64,000 nt of DNA from Paenibacillus_S sp043945595 (GTDB taxonomy: Bacteria > Bacillota > Bacilli > Paenibacillales > NBRC-103111). Each line of letters starts with the position of its first letter. Positions within the stretch are counted from its first letter, which is position 1. Made by a program: the position numbers and the translations under genes. The notes beneath the pieces are model-generated. The model had not been told where the DNA came from. It saw only the letters and a list, made by a program, of their open reading frames with translations, and did not search any database. The DNA lies in the NCBI RefSeq assembly GCF_043945595.1, contig NZ_JBIFNP010000001.1, positions 1,178,001 to 1,242,000 on the forward strand, read 5' to 3'. This document shows, piece by piece, positions 47,023-56,394 of this stretch.

Positions 47023-47226
47023 GGCACGAAGGCGCGGTAATTGAAGGAGGCGGATCGACAGGTTTCGAGCTTTCGGGCTTGGAACAGGTGCGTCTGCTGT
47101 CATGCCATATCCGTTCCTCGTATAAACTGGGGGAAAATAGCTGAAAATATGGGAAATGGGGCGAATTGATAAACAACCCTTTTCACACTTTATACAAAAA
47201 ATTTGTCGGAGTCTACAGTTAAACTA

Positions 47227-47235
47227 TGCTATAAT
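47227..47235 (+). promoter_or_regulatory. Extended -10 of the hemA promoter
   Basis: TGCTATAAT (TGn plus TATAAT at 47230-47235) lies 35 bases before hemA. The -35 is poor, as usual with an extended -10. Confidence 0.55.
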
Positions 47236-47270
47236 GGGTGAAGATTTATAGAGGGAGGCAGGTGACACAC

Positions 47271-48668
47271 ATGCATATCGTAGTAGCGGGCTTAAATTAC
47301 AGAACAGCGCCGGTATCGATTCGCGAGAAATTCACATTTACCGAAGGGGACCTTGGGAAGGCGCTTCAAGAGCTCAAGGAGACCAACGGGATCATGGAAT
47401 GTGTGATTGTGGGCACCTGTAACCGTACGGAATTGTATGTCGTGGTTGATCGAGAGCATTTGTGCGGTCATTACTTGCGCGGATTTATTGAGAAATGGTT
47501 CGGCGTTCCGCGCGAGCAGTTTTCTAAACATTTGTACATTTATGAAAACGAGAAAGCGATACATCATTTGTTCCAAGTAACAAGCGGACTGGATTCCATG
47601 GTTATAGGCGAAACGCAAATTTTAGGGCAGGTTCGCGATGCCTTTCTATTAGCTCAGCAGAGCAAGACGACCGGAGTGATTTTCAATACCTTGTTCAAGC
47701 AGGCCGTCACGCTGGCGAAACGCGCGCATACGGAGACCGGGATCGGGGACAATCCCGTATCGGTAAGCTATGCGGCGGTGGAGCTCGGCAAACGTATTTT
47801 CGGAAGCTACGAGCATAAGAAGGTATTGATTATCGGGGCAGGCAAAATGAGCGAGCTGACCGTGAAGCATCTGTACGCCAGCGGCGCGGATAAAGTCATT
47901 GTGGTCAACCGTACGCTGAGCCGCGCGCAGGAGCTGGCAGGCAAGTTTCAGGGGGTAGCGAGCTCGATGGACAGGCTGTTGGAGCATCTGGCCGAGGCGG
48001 ATATCGTCATCAGCTCCACCGGAGCGGCGGATCTTGTGCTGAACCGGGATCAGGTTGCCTGTATACTGAAGAAGCGCAGATCCCGTCCATTGTTCATGAT
48101 CGACATTGCCGTTCCGCGGGATCTCGATCCGAGCATCGGCGAGCTGCCTAACGTGTTTTTGTATGATATCGACAACCTGCAATCCATTGTCAACAATCAT
48201 TTGCAGGAACGCCGTCAAGCCGCTGTCGTCATCGAAGAGATGATTGCCTGTGAGATGGAAGCTTTTGCACAGTGGACGAAGACGCTTGGCGTGAGCCCGC
48301 TCATTCAAGCGCTGCAGTCCAAGGCCAATTCGATTCATGAAGAAACGATGGACAGCCTGATGAAGAAGCTTCCTGATTTGGATGAGCGTGAGTTGAAGGT
48401 CATTCGCAAGCTGACCAAGAGCATTGTCAACCAGATGCTGAGAGATCCGGTCGTCAGGATCAAGGAAATGGCGGCAGAACGCCATGGAGATCAGGCGCTG
48501 GAGTACTTCACCAAAATATTTGCGCTTGAAGATCAGCTGGCCGAACGGGAGCGCAAGGAGCTTGCGGTTCAACAGCATGAAGCGGAGCTGGCGGGCGATC
48601 GCTGGAAGGAAGAAGAGCTTCTTCCGAGCCTTGCGGTTCAATCCGCAGACGCCTTGGCCAAAATGTAG
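47271..48668 (+). CDS. hemA: Glutamyl-tRNA reductase
   Basis: 465 residues from ATG 47271 (GGAGGCAGGTG upstream). First committed step of C5-pathway haem synthesis: Glu-tRNA to glutamate-1-semialdehyde. Nucleophile Cys50 in GTCNRTELY; substrate-domain YRTAPVSIREK; NADPH-binding VLIIGAGKMSEL; long helical dimerisation domain at the end. First gene of the haem cluster. Confidence 0.96.
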   Translation: MHIVVAGLNYRTAPVSIREKFTFTEGDLGKALQELKETNGIMECVIVGTCNRTELYVVVDREHLCGHYLRGFIEKWFGVPREQFSKHLYIYENEKAIHHLFQVTSGLDSMVIGETQILGQVRDAFLLAQQSKTTGVIFNTLFKQAVTLAKRAHTETGIGDNPVSVSYAAVELGKRIFGSYEHKKVLIIGAGKMSELTVKHLYASGADKVIVVNRTLSRAQELAGKFQGVASSMDRLLEHLAEADIVISSTGAADLVLNRDQVACILKKRRSRPLFMIDIAVPRDLDPSIGELPNVFLYDIDNLQSIVNNHLQERRQAAVVIEEMIACEMEAFAQWTKTLGVSPLIQALQSKANSIHEETMDSLMKKLPDLDERELKVIRKLTKSIVNQMLRDPVVRIKEMAAERHGDQALEYFTKIFALEDQLAERERKELAVQQHEAELAGDRWKEEELLPSLAVQSADALAKM

Positions 48669-48682
48669 TCGGGAGTGTTGCC

Positions 48683-49508
48683 ATGGTCACGAAAAGCTGG
48701 CTGTATGATGCCATTATTTATATTTACGCCCTGAGCCTCTTGTTTTACTTCTCGGACTTTGTCGGTTCCGAACCGAAGTGCAAAACGGATGGGGACAGGG
48801 TTGCTTTCTTTTGTATGGGGAATGCAGACTGTTTATCTGGGCTTTAATCTTGCCCTGCATGACAGAGCGATGGCGTTCTCGATGTTTGAAACATTGTTTA
48901 TGCTTTCTTGGCTGCTAGTAACGGTCTCGCTTGTAGTGAACCGTTTTTTTCGTATAGAGCTGTTTGTATTTATCGTCAATGTGCTGGGCTTCAGCGTGCT
49001 TGCGTTAAACTTTTTCAGTAATCCTAACGTCTCGCCGCTGCTCGCTTCCTGGAACATTAACGATGAGGTTCTGTTTATTCATATCAGCCTGTCGATAGCG
49101 AGCTACAGCGCATTTGTGGTGGCAGCCGTGTTCTCGGGCATGTACTTGATTTTGCACAGACAGCTGAAGCAGAAAAAGTGGTCGAAGCTGATGCAGCGTC
49201 TGCCGAGCCTCGAGAAGACGGATTACTACTCGTTTATCTCTGTCGTCATCGGCGCGCCGCTCCTGCTGCTGGGGATTTCGCTGGGGCTGGTATGGATTGC
49301 GCTGGAAGGCAATATGACGCTGTTTTTCGATCCGAAGGTCATCAATTCCTGGTTCGTGCTGCTGGCTTATATTTTTTATTTGGTGCAGAGGGTGATCTTG
49401 AAAACCCCGGGCGATAAGCTCGCGCTCTGGAATTTGGCGGCGTTTTTTATTATGGGTCTGAACTTTGTATTCGCGAATTTTTATTCTTCTTTCCATCAAT
49501 GGTCATAA
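48683..49508 (+). CDS. hemX: HemX/CcsA-like membrane protein, frameshift near the N-terminus
   Basis: About 274 residues with roughly eight membrane segments, of the HemX family (CcsA-like fold) that modulates HemA level in B. subtilis. ATG 48683 gives MVTKSWLYDAIIYIYALSLL. The frame must move at about 48770 (one extra G) to join SDFVG to NRSAKRMGTGLLSFVWGMQ. Read without repair, only the stretch from 48759 is open. Position right after hemA supports the name. Confidence 0.85.
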
Positions 49509-49554
49509 CTCTGGTCATAACCTAATGCGGAATGAGAAAGAGAGGGATTGCGCG

Positions 49555-50325
49555 GTGCATAACCCGACAAACCCGACGGAAATACAGCCTGGAGCCGAGG
49601 CTTGCGGGATCAATAAACGCTACTATCCGCTGATGCTGGATGTGCAGGACAAGCCTTGTCTTGTTGTGGGCGGCGGTCGTGTAGCGGAGCGTAAAGTGCA
49701 AGGACTGCTGGAAGCGGAAGCGAGAGTGACGGTGGTCAGTCCTGCGTTCACGGAGCGGCTGGTACAGCTGGAGCAGGAAGGCAGGCTTACGCTGCTGCGG
49801 GAGCCGTACCGGAGCGGTCTGCCTGAGCTGGCGGCGGCGGTACTCGTATTTGCAGCAACGGACAAGCCGCAAGTCAATGCGGCGGTACGTTTGGATGCGC
49901 AGGCTTTGGGCAAGCTGGTCAATAGTGCCGATGATGCGGACGGCAGCGGATTTATCGTTCCTGCAGTCGTTCGCAGGGGCAGGCTGCTCTTGACGGTATC
50001 GACGAGCGGCGCGAGTCCGGCGGTGGCCCGCAAAGTAAAGCGGGAGCTGGAGACGACGTTCGGCGGGGAATACGAGATTTACCTCGATCTGCTGCAGGAG
50101 CTGCGGGACTGGGTTCAGCTCCGGGTGCCGGCGGCGGGAGAGAGGCAGGAAATGTTCCGGCTGATGCTCGATTGGCCGCTGCTCGATTGGATTCGCGGCG
50201 GCGCTTTCGACAAGCGCCAGGCGGAGTGTGAGCTGCTCGCGCGGCTCGCATCCGATCCTTCGGCGGCGGGAGCCGAGTCCGCAGGCGTTTGGATCAAGCA
50301 GCAGGTGAGCAGTCTGGAACTGTGA
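49555..50325 (+). CDS. Precorrin-2 dehydrogenase (sirohaem synthase N-domain-like)
   Basis: 256 residues from GTG 49555 (GAGAGGG upstream). It resembles the N-terminal half of CysG and the stand-alone Met8/SirC type: PLMLDVQDKPCLVVGGGRVA for NAD binding, FAATDKPQVNAAV, and VVRRGRLLLTVSTSGASP. It oxidises precorrin-2 to sirohydrochlorin and may insert iron. Together with the CobA domain encoded at 51321 it completes the sirohaem branch inside the haem operon. Confidence 0.88.
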   Translation: MHNPTNPTEIQPGAEACGINKRYYPLMLDVQDKPCLVVGGGRVAERKVQGLLEAEARVTVVSPAFTERLVQLEQEGRLTLLREPYRSGLPELAAAVLVFAATDKPQVNAAVRLDAQALGKLVNSADDADGSGFIVPAVVRRGRLLLTVSTSGASPAVARKVKRELETTFGGEYEIYLDLLQELRDWVQLRVPAAGERQEMFRLMLDWPLLDWIRGGAFDKRQAECELLARLASDPSAAGAESAGVWIKQQVSSLEL

Positions 50326-50376
50326 GTGAAAGTCGTCACAAGTGTATACATATACCATTAGCAAGGGGTTGAGCGC

Positions 50377-51315
50377 ATGCGCAAGATCGTAGTAGGGACA
50401 AGACAAAGCGCGCTGGCGTTGACGCAAACGGGGCAGGTCGTGGACCAGCTTCGCGAGCTGTGCCGCAGGCTTGAAATCGATTGTGAATTTGAAATCAAAA
50501 AGATCGTAACCAAAGGGGACCGGATTCTTGACGTCACCTTATCCAAAGTCGGAGGCAAAGGGCTGTTCGTAAAGGAAATCGAACAGGCGCTGCTGGACGG
50601 GGAAATCGATTTGGCCGTTCACAGTATGAAGGACATGCCGTGGGAGCTGCCGGAAGGCTTAATGATCGGCGCCATTCCTCTGCGGGAGGGCCCGCGCGAC
50701 TGTCTGATTACGCGGGAAGCGCGCGGTCTGGACGACCTGCCTCATGGAGCGAAGGTCGGCACGAGCAGCTTGCGCCGCTCTTCTCAGCTGCAGCACCTTC
50801 GTCCCGACTTGAACATCGAATCGATCCGGGGAAATATCGATTCGCGGCTCAAGAAGCTTGCGTCCGAAGGCTTCGACGCGATTTTGCTGGCCGCAGCCGG
50901 GCTGCACCGGATCGGCTGGCAGGACCGCATCACGGCGTATCTGTCGCCGGAGCAGAGTCTCCCTGCCGTCGGGCAAGGGGCCTTGTGCATCGAGTGCCGC
51001 AGCACGGACGGGTTCGTGCTTGGCCTGCTGGAACACTATAACGACAAAAAGACCGCCGTCGCCGTTGCGGCCGAGCGGAGCTTTCTCGGCAGGCTGAACG
51101 GAGGGTGCCAAGTGCCGATAGGTGCTTACGCAACCCTTAGCGAAGAAGGCGGCAAAGCCGAAATCATCCTGACCGGCATGGTAGGCTCGCCGGACGGGAA
51201 GCAGATGCTGAAAGAAACGATGACCGGAACCGATCCGGAAGTGTTGGGCAGCAAGCTGGCGGAGGCGTTAATCGCCCAGGGCGCCGATGATATTTTGGCT
51301 GCAGTGAGGGGTTGA
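50377..51315 (+). CDS. hemC: Hydroxymethylbilane synthase (porphobilinogen deaminase)
   Basis: 312 residues. Polymerises four porphobilinogens. Motifs: VVGTRQSALALTQT, KGLFVKEIEQALL, HSMKDMP, GTSSLRR and the dipyrromethane-cofactor Cys in NGGCQVPIGAYA. Its stop overlaps a TTG near the start of the next gene. Confidence 0.96.
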   Translation: MRKIVVGTRQSALALTQTGQVVDQLRELCRRLEIDCEFEIKKIVTKGDRILDVTLSKVGGKGLFVKEIEQALLDGEIDLAVHSMKDMPWELPEGLMIGAIPLREGPRDCLITREARGLDDLPHGAKVGTSSLRRSSQLQHLRPDLNIESIRGNIDSRLKKLASEGFDAILLAAAGLHRIGWQDRITAYLSPEQSLPAVGQGALCIECRSTDGFVLGLLEHYNDKKTAVAVAAERSFLGRLNGGCQVPIGAYATLSEEGGKAEIILTGMVGSPDGKQMLKETMTGTDPEVLGSKLAEALIAQGADDILAAVRG

Positions 51316-51320
51316 GACGA

Positions 51321-52847
51321 GTGACGAAGGGTGTCGTTTACCTGGTAGGAGCAGGTCCGGGGGATCCGAAGCTGATCACAGTCCGGGGTTTGGAAGCCAT
51401 ACAGCGAGCCGACGTCGTTGTATACGACCGGCTGGCCAGCCCGCGGTTGCTGAAGCACATGAAGCCGGGGGCGGACAAAATTTTTGTAGGCAAGCTGCCG
51501 GACAAGCACATGATGAAGCAGGGGGAAATCAATCAGCTGCTTGTCGATCTGGCGCTTCAAGGCAAGACGGTGACCCGCTTGAAGGGCGGCGATCCGAGCG
51601 TATTCGGACGGGTAGGCGAGGAAGCCGAGCTGCTGGCGGAGAACGGCATTGCATTTGAGATCGTGCCGGGCATCACCTCGGCGATTGCCGTACCGGCGTA
51701 TGCGGGAATTCCCGTTACGCACCGGGACTTCACCTCTTCCTTTTCGATCGTAACGGGGCATGAATACCAGAATAAAACCTACAGCAGTGTCAATTGGGAC
51801 AATTTATCCCAGGCATCGGGCACCTTGATCTTTTTGATGGGGGTCGCGAACCTGGAGTTTATATGCAAGAAGCTGATCGAGGGCGGTAAGGCTCTGACGA
51901 CGCCGGTTGCCTTAATCCGGTGGGGAACCTGGATGGAGCAGGCTACCTTGACGGGAACGCTGACGGATATCGTAGAGAAGGTCAAAGCGGCCAGCTTTCA
52001 ATCTCCTGCCGTCATTATTGTCGGCGAGGTCGTGAAGCTGCGCGACAAGCTGGCCTGGTTCGAGAAAAAGCCGCTGTTTGGACGGCGCATACTTGTGACG
52101 CGGGCGCGCAGCCAGGCAAGCGAGCTGGTCAATCAGATCGAGGAGCTGGGCGGCGAAGCCGTGGAGTTTCCCGTCATCCGCACTCAGCCGCCAAGCAAGT
52201 CGGAGGCACAGAAGAAGCTGGCTGAAGCCTTGGCGGAGATTGCCGCGTACGACTGGATTCTTTTTACGAGCGTCAACGGAGTAGACCACTTCTTCGACCG
52301 GCTGCGCCAGCAGGGCATTGATATTCGGCAGCTGTTCCGCGCACGGATTGCGGCAGTCGAGCCCAAAACCGCCGCTGCGCTGGAAAGCAGGGGGCTGTTC
52401 GTCGAGGCGCTGCCCGCCAAATTTCAGGGAGACGAGCTGTTGTCTGCCTTAGAAGGCCAGCTGGAGAAGGGACAGCGCATCCTGCTGCCGACGGCGGATA
52501 TCGCTAAAGCTTATATCCCCGCGAAGCTCCGCGAGCTGGGCCTTCAAGTAACGGAAACGGACGTTTATGAAACGGTGCTGGATACAAGCGGCGGAGCCGG
52601 AGTCATCGAGCTACTGGAGCAAAAGGCCATTCATATTGTGACGTTCACCAGCTCATCGACCGTAACGAATTTGCTGATGGCACTGAAGGAGCTTGGAGCC
52701 GAACAGCCGTTAGCTTTATTGGAGGGCGTTCAGATTGCCTGTATCGGGCCGATGACGGCTCAAACGGCACAAGAGAACGGGCTCCGTGTCGATTATTTGG
52801 CGGAGGAAGCGACAGTTGAGTCGCTCGTTCGCAGCATGCAAGCTTAA
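51321..52847 (+). CDS. cobA: Fused uroporphyrinogen-III C-methyltransferase / uroporphyrinogen-III synthase
   Basis: 508 residues from GTG 51321 (GAGGGG upstream); a TTG at 51312 is less likely. The N-terminal ~250 residues are a SUMT/CobA methyltransferase: VYLVGAGPGDPKLIT, TRLKGGDPSVFGR and VPGITSA. The C-terminal ~250 residues are HemD: RILVTRARSQASELV and TFTSSSTVTN. One chain thus makes uroporphyrinogen III and starts its diversion to sirohaem. Such cobA-hemD fusions occur in Firmicutes. Confidence 0.93.
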   Translation: MTKGVVYLVGAGPGDPKLITVRGLEAIQRADVVVYDRLASPRLLKHMKPGADKIFVGKLPDKHMMKQGEINQLLVDLALQGKTVTRLKGGDPSVFGRVGEEAELLAENGIAFEIVPGITSAIAVPAYAGIPVTHRDFTSSFSIVTGHEYQNKTYSSVNWDNLSQASGTLIFLMGVANLEFICKKLIEGGKALTTPVALIRWGTWMEQATLTGTLTDIVEKVKAASFQSPAVIIVGEVVKLRDKLAWFEKKPLFGRRILVTRARSQASELVNQIEELGGEAVEFPVIRTQPPSKSEAQKKLAEALAEIAAYDWILFTSVNGVDHFFDRLRQQGIDIRQLFRARIAAVEPKTAAALESRGLFVEALPAKFQGDELLSALEGQLEKGQRILLPTADIAKAYIPAKLRELGLQVTETDVYETVLDTSGGAGVIELLEQKAIHIVTFTSSSTVTNLLMALKELGAEQPLALLEGVQIACIGPMTAQTAQENGLRVDYLAEEATVESLVRSMQA

Positions 52848-52946
52848 ATCCCCGCATTCCGCCTGGTAATGTAATGATGCCAAATGGAATGCAGGTGCGA
52901 ACCGCAGCTCGTATCTGCGGAAAACTTTTTCTAGGAGGGGTACCCC

Positions 52947-53945
52947 ATGGGTTTTCCTATCGTACGTAACAGAAGATTGCGCGGCTCCAAAGCGCTGCGA
53001 AATTTAGTGAGAGAGACTTCCGTGTCGGTTCATGACCTTATTTATCCTATTTATGTGGTAACAGGCTCTCAAGTGAAGGAAGAAATCAAATCGATGCCGG
53101 GCGTATACCGCTTCTCGCTGGATTTGCTGGAGGAAGAGCTGAAGGAAGTGGTCGGCCTGGGAATTGAGGCGATCATCCTCTTCGGAATTCCCGATCATAA
53201 GGACCATCAAGGCAGCTCCGCCTATGAGCATAACGGCATCGTTCAGGAAGCGACGCGTCTTGTGAAGGAGCTGTATCCGGAGCTGCTCGTCGTGGCGGAT
53301 ACGTGTCTGTGCCAGTTTACGGATCACGGTCACTGCGGCGTCGTGCATGTGGACGAGAAAACGAAGCGCGCAGACGTACTGAATGACGCATCGCTGGAGC
53401 TTCTTGTTAAGACGGCCGTTTCCCAAGCCGAGGCGGGTGCGGATATTATTGCGCCTTCCAACATGATGGACGGCTTTGTCGGAGCTATTCGTCAAGGTCT
53501 GGACGATGCAGGCTATGAGAATGTGCCGATCATGTCCTACTCGGTCAAATACGCTTCGGCCTTTTACGGTCCGTTCCGCGATGCGGCGAATTCCGCTCCG
53601 CAGTTCGGCGACCGCAAAACGTATCAGATGGACCCGGGCAACGCGCGTGAAGCTCTTCGCGAAGCCGAAGCCGATGTCATCGAGGGCGCGGATTTCCTGA
53701 TGGTGAAACCGGGTCTGGCGTACTTGGACGTGCTTCGCACGTTGAAGGACCAGTTCGATTTGCCGCTGGTCGCTTACAATGTTAGCGGCGAGTATGCAAT
53801 GGTAAAAGCTGCAGCGATGCAGGGCTGGATCGACGAGAAGGCCATCGTGATGGAAACGATGCTGAGCTTCAAGCGGGCCGGCGCCGATTTGATCATTACC
53901 TACTTCGCGAAGGATGTAGCAAAGGCGCTTCAGGAGCAGCGCTAA
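52947..53945 (+). CDS. hemB: Porphobilinogen synthase (delta-aminolevulinate dehydratase)
   Basis: 332 residues. Condenses two 5-aminolevulinates. Zinc cysteines in DTCLCQFTDHGHCG; Schiff-base lysines in MSYSVKYASAFYG and FLMVKPGLAYLD. The zinc-ligand cysteine set suggests a Zn-dependent enzyme. AGGAGGGG precedes the start. A hairpin CCGCAG-CTCGTAT-CTGCGG lies in the 99-base leader. Confidence 0.96.
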   Translation: MGFPIVRNRRLRGSKALRNLVRETSVSVHDLIYPIYVVTGSQVKEEIKSMPGVYRFSLDLLEEELKEVVGLGIEAIILFGIPDHKDHQGSSAYEHNGIVQEATRLVKELYPELLVVADTCLCQFTDHGHCGVVHVDEKTKRADVLNDASLELLVKTAVSQAEAGADIIAPSNMMDGFVGAIRQGLDDAGYENVPIMSYSVKYASAFYGPFRDAANSAPQFGDRKTYQMDPGNAREALREAEADVIEGADFLMVKPGLAYLDVLRTLKDQFDLPLVAYNVSGEYAMVKAAAMQGWIDEKAIVMETMLSFKRAGADLIITYFAKDVAKALQEQR

Positions 53946-54290
53946 GCGGCATTCGTGTTCGCTGAATTTTTTTAAAATGACTTTACGGGTGCGTCCGAGC
54001 ACGGCTTCCGTCAGTAGTTTTCTTGTGGAAAATTGCTGGGAGGCCGGCTAACGGGCGCGCTCTTTTTTGATGGAGCCGGGAGTCAGGCATCGGGCTGGAC
54101 TTTAAAAAAGCCTGATCCGAAGCCGCTTCAATTTTGCATATTTGCCGATACGGCAGCCGTTCTCCATTTTATTTCTGCGGTTCTTGTCATACTTTTGTCG
54201 GAATCTGAAAGGGGAATGAGTTGTTACATGCTGGCAAATAGGGCATAATGGTAGTAGGTCTTAGGAGTAAACGGAAATGAGGAAAATCGG
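53946..54290. other. Intergenic stretch between hemB and hemE
   Basis: 345 bases with no supported gene. It carries a T-run at 53968-53974 after a weak hairpin, and a good promoter at 54221-54249 for the hemE-hemH unit. Confidence 0.5.
54221..54249 (+). promoter_or_regulatory. Sigma-A promoter of hemE
   Basis: TTGTTA (54221-54226), 17-base spacer, CATAAT (54244-54249), about 40 bases before the hemE start codon. Confidence 0.65.
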
Positions 54291-55355
54291 ATGAGCTACA
54301 ACGATCGTTTTATTAAAGCCTGTAAGAAGCAGGAGGTACATACTCTGCCCGTATGGTACATGCGGCAGGCGGGACGTTATGATCCGGATTACCGCAAAAT
54401 CAAGGAAAAATACAGTCTGCTCGAAATTTGCGAACAGCCGGAATTAGCGGCAGAAGTGACATTGATGCCTGTGAAGAAGCTGGGCGTCGACGCCGCTATT
54501 TTGTATTCGGATATTATGAATCCGGTTGCTTCGATCGGCATCGATTTTGATATAGTCAAGAACATCGGCCCCGTGATTCATAATCCGGTGCGTACGGCCG
54601 CTGACGTGGAGAAGCTTCGGCCGATTCAGGTGGAGCAGGATTTATCCCATATTTTAAAAACAATTGAAATTTTGAATGCGGAGCTTGAAGTGCCGTTAAT
54701 CACCTTTGCAGGAGCGCCGTTTACGATAGCGAGCTATTTGATCGAGGGCAAGCCTTCGAAGAGCTATATCCGCACGAAGGAAATGATGTACAGCGAGCCG
54801 GCGGTCTGGTTTCAACTGATGGACAAGCTGGGCGACATGGTGATCGCTTATTTGAAAGCGCAGATCGCAGCCGGGGCCAAGGCGGTACAGCTGTTCGACA
54901 GCTGGGTAGGGTCACTTTCTCCGAAGGACTTCCAAACCTATGTTCTTCCGACGATCACACGTATCTTTGCCGAGTTAAATTATCTGGAGCAGCCTAAAAT
55001 TTATTTCCCGGGTGTCAGCTCGGGTGAGCTGCTGCCTACGCTTCGTCAGCTGGAGGCGGATGTCATCGGGCTGGATTGGCGTGTGCCGATTGCCGAAGGC
55101 CGTCAAAGAGTCGGCTCTCGCTTTGCGGTGCAGGGCAACCTCGATCCGTATATTTTGACTGCTCCGATGTCGGTGATTCAAGAGCAGGCGAAGGCGATTA
55201 TCGACGAAGGAATCCGCCAGACGGGCTATATTTTCAACCTGGGGCACGGGCTGTTCCCGGAAGCCTCGCTCGATAAGCTGCGGGAGCTGACGGAATTCAT
55301 TCACGCTTATTCTACGGAAGCAATTGCCAAACTGAAGCAAGGAAGTGGTGTCTAA
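54291..55355 (+). CDS. hemE: Uroporphyrinogen decarboxylase
   Basis: 354 residues. Converts uroporphyrinogen III to coproporphyrinogen III. Signature VWYMRQAGRYDPDYR near the N-terminus, the catalytic Asp in AAILYSDIMNP, and NLGHGLFPEA near the end. The hemH GTG follows the stop without a gap. Confidence 0.96.
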   Translation: MSYNDRFIKACKKQEVHTLPVWYMRQAGRYDPDYRKIKEKYSLLEICEQPELAAEVTLMPVKKLGVDAAILYSDIMNPVASIGIDFDIVKNIGPVIHNPVRTAADVEKLRPIQVEQDLSHILKTIEILNAELEVPLITFAGAPFTIASYLIEGKPSKSYIRTKEMMYSEPAVWFQLMDKLGDMVIAYLKAQIAAGAKAVQLFDSWVGSLSPKDFQTYVLPTITRIFAELNYLEQPKIYFPGVSSGELLPTLRQLEADVIGLDWRVPIAEGRQRVGSRFAVQGNLDPYILTAPMSVIQEQAKAIIDEGIRQTGYIFNLGHGLFPEASLDKLRELTEFIHAYSTEAIAKLKQGSGV

Positions 55356-56293
55356 GTGACGAAGCAGCGTATCGGCGTTCTGGTCATGTCCTACGGGACT
55401 CCGGAGAGCCTGGACCGAAGTGGAAGCCTATTATACCCATATCCGCCGCGGCCATCCGCCGACGCCGGAGCAGCTGAAAGATTTGACAGACCGGTACGAA
55501 GCGATTGTCGGGGGATTTTTCCCGCTGCGTGAAAATACGAACAAGCAGGTTAGAGCGCTAGAGGAACGGCTGAATGCCGATCATCCCGAGCTGTCGTTCG
55601 TCTGCTACCAAGGCCTGAAGCATGCGGCCCCGTTCATTGAGGACGGCGTCGAGCAGATGGTGAAGGACGGCATACAGCAGGCGGTAGGCGTTGTGCTGGC
55701 TCCCCATTACTCTGTCATGAGCGTAGGCGGCTACATCAAGCGTGCTCAGGAGAAGGCAGCCGAGCTTGGACTTCCGATTCATTTTGTTAAGAGCTATCAT
55801 TTGCATCCTGAACTGATCGACGCTTTATCTCAACGGGTAACGGAAACGCTCCAGCGGTTCGGTGACACGCCGAAGGATGAGATTCGGGTCGTGTTCACCG
55901 CCCACAGCCTGCCCGAACGGATTCTGGAGATGAAGGATCCTTACCCGGATCAGCTGCTGGCCACGTCCAAAGCTATTGCCGAGCAAACCGGCGTGACCAA
56001 CTGGCAGTTCGGCTGGCAGAGCGCAGGGCGAGACCGGTGTGCCTTGGCTCGGACCGGATATTCTGGATATGCTGAGAACGGTGAGCAAGGAAGAGCAAGT
56101 GAAGCATGTGCTCGTATGTCCGATCGGTTTCGTATCCGATCACCTGGAAGTGCTGTACGATCTGGATATCGAGGCTCAAAAAACGGCTGCGGAGCTGGGG
56201 ATTCATCTTGAACGCACACCATCTCTTAATACCGATCCATTGTATATGAAAACCTTAAGCGATGTCGTTTACGCCCAGCTGAAGGAGCAATAG
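55356..56293 (+). pseudogene. hemH: Ferrochelatase (coproporphyrin type), two frameshifts
   Basis: GTG 55356 gives VTKQRIGVLVMSYGTPESLD. An extra C at about 55415-55416 shifts the frame to EVEAYYTHIRRGHPP and on through VLAPHYSVMSVGGY (catalytic His) and VVFTAHSLPERI. A second extra base near 56031 shifts it to TGVPWLGPDILDML and the end QLKEQ. Repaired length is about 311 residues, as B. subtilis HemH. The Gram-positive enzyme inserts iron into coproporphyrin III. Because haem synthesis would fail, sequence error is the simplest explanation. Confidence 0.9.
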
Positions 56294-56394
56294 ATTCGAA
56301 CGGGTAATACTAACCGATAACCGATACAAGCTATTATGGCGGCTTCCGCAAGGGGGCCGCATTCATACGTTATTGTAAAGAAAGGGGAACGACG

